A stretch of DNA of 8,634 bases from Oscillospiraceae bacterium (lineage in GTDB: Bacteria; Bacillota; Clostridia; Oscillospirales; Ruminococcaceae). This document shows positions 5,447-8,634 of this stretch, one piece after another (position 1 is the stretch's first letter; each line of letters starts with the position of its first letter). Under the pieces are notes generated by a model, which was not told the DNA's origin, did not search any database, and was given only the letters and a program-made list of their open reading frames with translations. A program made the position numbers and the translations under genes. The stretch spans positions 1-8,634 of the forward strand of contig SVMQ01000082.1 in NCBI GenBank assembly GCA_015067375.1. Reading direction: 5' to 3'.

Positions 5447-8329
5447 ATGGACACCAATGATATATTCACGTCAGAATCCATCGTAGGTATGTTCTCGCTG
5501 GGAGTGGAGGACGATGTTCCTGTTGCTTTGTATCTGAGCGAGGAATTCTGCGGACTTATGGGCTTTGATCATACGCACTCGCCCAGAGAGCTGTATGCGG
5601 ACTGGAAACAACGCCTGCGCCCTGAGGATCAGCATGCAGTTGCTGCAGCTATAGATGCAAGTGCGCAGGGTCTGAAAACTACTGTAAGATACACCTGGAA
5701 ACATCCTGTGCTTGGCTGGATAGAGATAGACAGCTACGGTATACACAAGACCTGTGAGAACGGTTCGGTGCTGGTGCATGGCTATATCAGGGGCGTACCG
5801 CAGGATAATGATATCGTACCTGCTGACAGCGAGGTCGCTGTACTTAAGAGCATGATCACCGAGGCTATGATGGACACCCTCGCTATCTGCGGTGTTACCG
5901 ACCTTACTAACAACACCGTGACGCTGATAAAGGATGAATTCAACATCGGCAAGGTGCTTGGCAGAAACTTCACCTACGATGCATGGCGCGATACTGTTTC
6001 CGCGCTCATTGCAAGGGAAGACTCCGAGCAGTTTGACGAGTCCACCTCGCGCAAGTCCCTCCTGCATTATTTTAACATATCCAAGGACGAGATGCACGAG
6101 GAATTCCGCTGTCTTGACCCCAAGACCCGTCAGTATCGCTGGATGAGATTGCGCTTCGTTCGCTTCAACAAAGAAATGACCTCCAGATGCAGGGAGTTCT
6201 TTTCGCTACGCGATATCACCGAGAATTACCACACCGAGTTCAAGGACGCACTTCGTCTTAAACTCATCAACGGTCTTACCCTGCCATACGAGGACATCGA
6301 CCTTGTTAACCTGAAAACAGGCAAGTGGTACTCCTCGGGCACAGGCAACAAGTATGCCGAAAACTTCACCATGCGCGGCTTTTATGACGACGAGCTTGCG
6401 CGCTATGTATATATGTGCGACTGCACCGAAGAAGAGCGCGACAAGGTGATGGACAAATTCAGCGTGCGCCGCATGAGAGAGCGCTTTTCAGCAGGCGAGA
6501 AGATAATCGAAACAGAAATACGCCGCATGAACACCATAACACGCACGCATGAATGGGTGCGTGTGCAAGGCTACCTGTCCTCCACCGACGAGGACGGCGA
6601 GCCGTACATGGCTATCATCACCGTGCAGGCGATCAACGAGGAGAAAGAGCGTCAGATAAAAAACCAGAAAACGCTGGAGTTTGCGCTGCGTGCGGAGCAG
6701 CAGTACAGACAGGCTATCCTCTCAAACTCCATCGCCGTGTATACATACAACGTCACCACCGACACCCTCTACGACGAGGTGATGGAGCGCGACGGCACCG
6801 CGCCGCTCGTGCCGATGCTCGGAATGAGCTGCCCCTGCTCATTCAATGAGTTTATCAGGTGCAAGTCGGAATACTTCACCTCAAAGGAAGAGGCGGAGAT
6901 GTTCCGAAAGACCTTCAACACCGAAACGATGCTGAAGATGTTCAACAACAACAAATTCTCCTTTGACGCGGAATACGAGTTCATGATGGATGGCAATAAG
7001 GGCATATTCCGAGAGGCGGTCATCCTCACAAAAGACCTGCATACGGATGATATATGGGGTCTGACCTACGTCAAGAACGTCACACTGGAGAGCGAGGAGA
7101 ACAAGCGCATCGAGCAGACGCTTCGTGACGCGTTCTTCCAGGCACAGCGCGCCAACAGCGCAAAAACGCTGTTCATGTCGCAGATGAGCCATGACATCCG
7201 CACGCCGCTCAACTCCATCCTCGGTATGGCGGCGATAGCACAGGAGCATATCGACGACCGCGAGCGCGTCATAGACTGCATGAATAAGATAGAATACTCG
7301 GGCAGACATCTGCTGGAGCTTATCAACAACGTGCTCGACCTCAGCGCCATAGAAAGCGGAAAGACCACTCTCGCAAACGACGACTTCGACATGACCGCTT
7401 TCATCAGCGATGTGCTTGCAATGGTGAAGCCGCTTGCGGACAAGCGCGGACATACTCTCACCACCGATATAAAGCCGATGAACAAGCTGGTAAACGGCGA
7501 CAGAACAAAGCTTCGTCAGCTGCTGACCAACGTACTCAGCAACGCCGTCAAGTACACCCCCGACGGCGGCAGGATAACCTTTACAGCGGAGGAGCTTGAG
7601 CCTGACCGCCACGACATCGCACGCTATATGTTCATCGTGGAGGACAACGGTATAGGTATGGCGCCCGATATCCAGTCAAGGGTGTTCGACCCGTTCGTTC
7701 GTGCAGATAATACGCGCGTGACCCGAGTGGAGGGTACAGGCCTTGGCATGGCGATAGCGCAGAACATCGCGCGCATGATGAACGGCGGAATAACCGTGCG
7801 AAGTGAGCTTGGAAAAGGCTCTGTATTCGAGGTTACCGTCTGCCTGAAGCGCGGCGAGGAACACATAGGCGCTGCTTTGGGCGAGATATCCATGGACGAG
7901 CCTGTAAAGGCGCGTATGTCCGACTACGACTTCGGCGGCAGGCGCATACTGCTTGCGGAGGATCTGGAGTTCAACGCGGAGATCGCGGCGGAATTCCTGT
8001 CAGAGGCTAACATCACGACCGAGATAGCCGAAAACGGCGCGGAGGCGGTACGCAAATTCGCGGAGTCTCCCGAGGGCTACTACAGCCTTATCTTCATGGA
8101 TATACAGATGCCCGAACTGAACGGACATGAGGCGTCGCTCAGGATACGCGCCCTGCCGCGCCCCGACGCACAGACGATACCCATCGTTGCGATGACCGCA
8201 AACGCGTTCGTGGAGGACATCAACAAGGCAAAGGAAGCAGGCATGAACGGCCACATCGCAAAGCCGCTTGAGATAGCAAAGCTTATAGCGGAGCTGAAAA
8301 AGTGGTTCGGTGACAGAAAACGCAAATAA
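5447..8329 (+). CDS. Soluble PAS-domain hybrid histidine kinase with C-terminal receiver
   Basis: This is a 960-residue protein without signal peptide or membrane segments, so it should sense a cytosolic cue. The N-terminal half holds about four PAS-like units. The first is PAS_3-like (about 10-117); the second is at about 145-260, with a PAC-like YRWMRLRF...FFSLRDITE end. The third lies at about 270-396 (EWVRVQGY) and the fourth at about 425-548. Linkers at about 396-425 and 548-575 look helical. The HisKA domain has His582 in MSHDIRTPLNSILGM. The ATPase domain shows the N box around Asn699 (LSNAVKYTPDGG), G1 DNGIGM (733-738) and G2 GTGLGM (763-768). The receiver (about 834-950) is complete: Glu838/Asp839, acceptor Asp885 (IFMDIQMPELNG), Thr917 and Lys939. 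No Hpt or output domain is present, so a separate Hpt protein would be needed. The start follows an AAGGAGG site at 5434-5440. No cognate regulator is adjacent. The ligand is unknown. Confidence 0.93.
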   Translation: MDTNDIFTSESIVGMFSLGVEDDVPVALYLSEEFCGLMGFDHTHSPRELYADWKQRLRPEDQHAVAAAIDASAQGLKTTVRYTWKHPVLGWIEIDSYGIHKTCENGSVLVHGYIRGVPQDNDIVPADSEVAVLKSMITEAMMDTLAICGVTDLTNNTVTLIKDEFNIGKVLGRNFTYDAWRDTVSALIAREDSEQFDESTSRKSLLHYFNISKDEMHEEFRCLDPKTRQYRWMRLRFVRFNKEMTSRCREFFSLRDITENYHTEFKDALRLKLINGLTLPYEDIDLVNLKTGKWYSSGTGNKYAENFTMRGFYDDELARYVYMCDCTEEERDKVMDKFSVRRMRERFSAGEKIIETEIRRMNTITRTHEWVRVQGYLSSTDEDGEPYMAIITVQAINEEKERQIKNQKTLEFALRAEQQYRQAILSNSIAVYTYNVTTDTLYDEVMERDGTAPLVPMLGMSCPCSFNEFIRCKSEYFTSKEEAEMFRKTFNTETMLKMFNNNKFSFDAEYEFMMDGNKGIFREAVILTKDLHTDDIWGLTYVKNVTLESEENKRIEQTLRDAFFQAQRANSAKTLFMSQMSHDIRTPLNSILGMAAIAQEHIDDRERVIDCMNKIEYSGRHLLELINNVLDLSAIESGKTTLANDDFDMTAFISDVLAMVKPLADKRGHTLTTDIKPMNKLVNGDRTKLRQLLTNVLSNAVKYTPDGGRITFTAEELEPDRHDIARYMFIVEDNGIGMAPDIQSRVFDPFVRADNTRVTRVEGTGLGMAIAQNIARMMNGGITVRSELGKGSVFEVTVCLKRGEEHIGAALGEISMDEPVKARMSDYDFGGRRILLAEDLEFNAEIAAEFLSEANITTEIAENGAEAVRKFAESPEGYYSLIFMDIQMPELNGHEASLRIRALPRPDAQTIPIVAMTANAFVEDINKAKEAGMNGHIAKPLEIAKLIAELKKWFGDRKRK

Positions 8330-8332
8330 AAT

Positions 8333-8357
8333 AAAGGGCGGCCTGAGGTCGCCCTTT
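8333..8357. terminator. Terminator hairpin after the kinase, probably bidirectional
   Basis: AAAGGGCGGCC (8333-8343) and GGTCGCCCTTT (8347-8357) form an 11-base stem, with one G-T pair, around a TGA loop. It begins four bases after the kinase stop. On the minus strand the stem is followed by a T-rich tail (TTTATTTTATTT), so it may stop transcription from both sides. A near-identical hairpin recurs at 8475-8497. Confidence 0.75.
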
Positions 8358-8373
8358 CGATTGCAAAAATTAC

Positions 8374-8398
8374 GGACACAGCAAGCTGTGTCCCTACA
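8374..8398. repeat. REP-like palindrome with CCCTACA tail
   Basis: GGACACAGC (8374-8382) and GCTGTGTCC (8385-8393) form a perfect inverted repeat with only AA between. The sequence continues into CCCTACA (8392-8398), the same tail seen after the eroded palindrome at 2176-2200. There is no T-tract, so it is not a terminator. Confidence 0.6.
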
Positions 8399-8431
8399 TT
8401 ACAAACCGCTTTGTTATGCGAACGTGCAGGG

Positions 8432-8445
8432 CATGGCTTGCCGTG
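8432..8445. repeat. Short palindrome, possibly another decayed REP-like unit
   Basis: CATGGC (8432-8437) pairs with GCCGTG (8440-8445) around TT, with one T-G pair. Its layout resembles the palindrome at 8374-8393 (a GC step flanking a two-base centre). It is small and could be chance. Confidence 0.3.
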
Positions 8446-8474
8446 TACGGATTCATAAATCATCCGATAGCATG

Positions 8475-8497
8475 AAGGGCGACCTGAGGTCGCCCTT
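8475..8497. repeat. Second copy of the kinase-terminator hairpin
   Basis: AAGGGCGACC (8475-8484) and GGTCGCCCTT (8488-8497) form a perfect ten-base stem with a TGA loop. Apart from one base in the left arm it equals the hairpin at 8334-8356. It sits 31 bases beyond the end of the minus-strand gene, so it may terminate that gene, although its T-tract there is poor. Confidence 0.6.
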
Positions 8498-8527
8498 AGA
8501 TATTTACCGTTTTGTCTGACGCTGATA

Positions 8528-8634
8528 TCAGCCATTTTCTCTGCCTGCCATAATAAAGCTGCTGAAAAGGTCGTTGTACTTCACGTTGCCGCTGGGTATC
8601 ACAACGAAACCCGCACGCATCGAAACGGGGAACT
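8528..8634 (-). CDS. C-terminal end of an unidentified protein (partial)
   Basis: Only the last 34 codons are inside the window. Read on the minus strand from 8632, the frame is open and ends at TGA (8530-8528), with a protein-like composition: PVSMRAGFVVIPSGNVKYN followed by DLFSSFIMAGRENG. The other minus-strand frames do not give a plausible protein end here. The gene converges on the kinase, with the hairpin region 8330-8527 between them. The fragment is too short to assign to a family. Confidence 0.5.
   Translation of the reverse strand, partial: FPVSMRAGFVVIPSGNVKYNDLFSSFIMAGRENG

Noticed and set aside
8374..8393. Palindrome considered as a second terminator of the kinase gene
   Set aside because: There is no T-tract on either strand, and it follows a better terminator at 8333-8357. 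A repeat element is more likely.
8080..8535. Minus-strand frame of 151 codons crossing the end of the kinase gene, and a plus-strand frame at 8310-8519
   Set aside because: Both run through the terminator and palindromic repeats and show no protein-like conservation. The minus-strand frame is antisense to the receiver domain.
1..8634. Search for CRISPR arrays, tRNA or rRNA genes, insertion sequences, phage genes, toxin-antitoxin or defence systems
   Set aside because: I saw no regularly spaced repeats, cloverleaf-like stretches, transposase or phage protein motifs, or defence-family domains. The coding regions are explained by housekeeping and signalling genes.

Overview
The window looks like chromosomal DNA of a spore-lineage Firmicute, most likely a Clostridia of the Ruminococcus/Oscillospiraceae type. 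The reasons are a Spo0A-family regulator, strong AGGAGG-type ribosome binding sites, sigma-A promoters with 17-bp spacers, moderate GC, and small palindromic intergenic repeats. The genus is an inference from protein resemblance. I see no phage, transposase, CRISPR, tRNA or rRNA.

Layout. (1) Positions 1-906, minus strand: a translationally coupled pair, a DUF1893 protein followed by an aldo/keto reductase cut by the left edge, served by a good promoter at 935-963. (2) Positions 907-1235: divergent regulatory region with an 11-bp-period direct repeat, a small inverted repeat and a plus-strand promoter. (3) Positions 1236-2012: a Spo0A-family transcription factor with an intact DNA-binding domain and a receiver that has lost its phosphorylation site (Asp to Glu). 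It is followed by a terminator. (4) Positions 2013-2460: an intergenic region holding eroded GGGCGGATG repeats, four tightly packed hairpins and a promoter. (5) Positions 2461-4062: a two-gene operon, trmB (tRNA m7G46 methyltransferase, with an altered signature motif) and an alpha/beta hydrolase, ending in a terminator. (6) Positions 4109-5422: a single-gene ugd unit with an exact-consensus promoter and its own terminator. (7) Positions 5447-8329: a large soluble hybrid histidine kinase with about four PAS-like domains and a C-terminal receiver. Its ribosome binding site lies just after the ugd terminator. (8) Positions 8330-8634: terminator hairpin, REP-like palindromes, a second copy of the terminator hairpin, then the 3' end of a convergent minus-strand gene.

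How the parts relate. These are mostly separate transcription units rather than one pathway. Two carry signal-transduction proteins: the Spo0A-like regulator and the hybrid kinase. The regulator's receiver lacks the acceptor aspartate, so the kinase is unlikely to act on it by ordinary phosphotransfer. The most interesting points are the phosphomimetic-looking Spo0A, the variant TrmB motif, the terminator placed between ugd and the kinase, and the families of intergenic hairpins.
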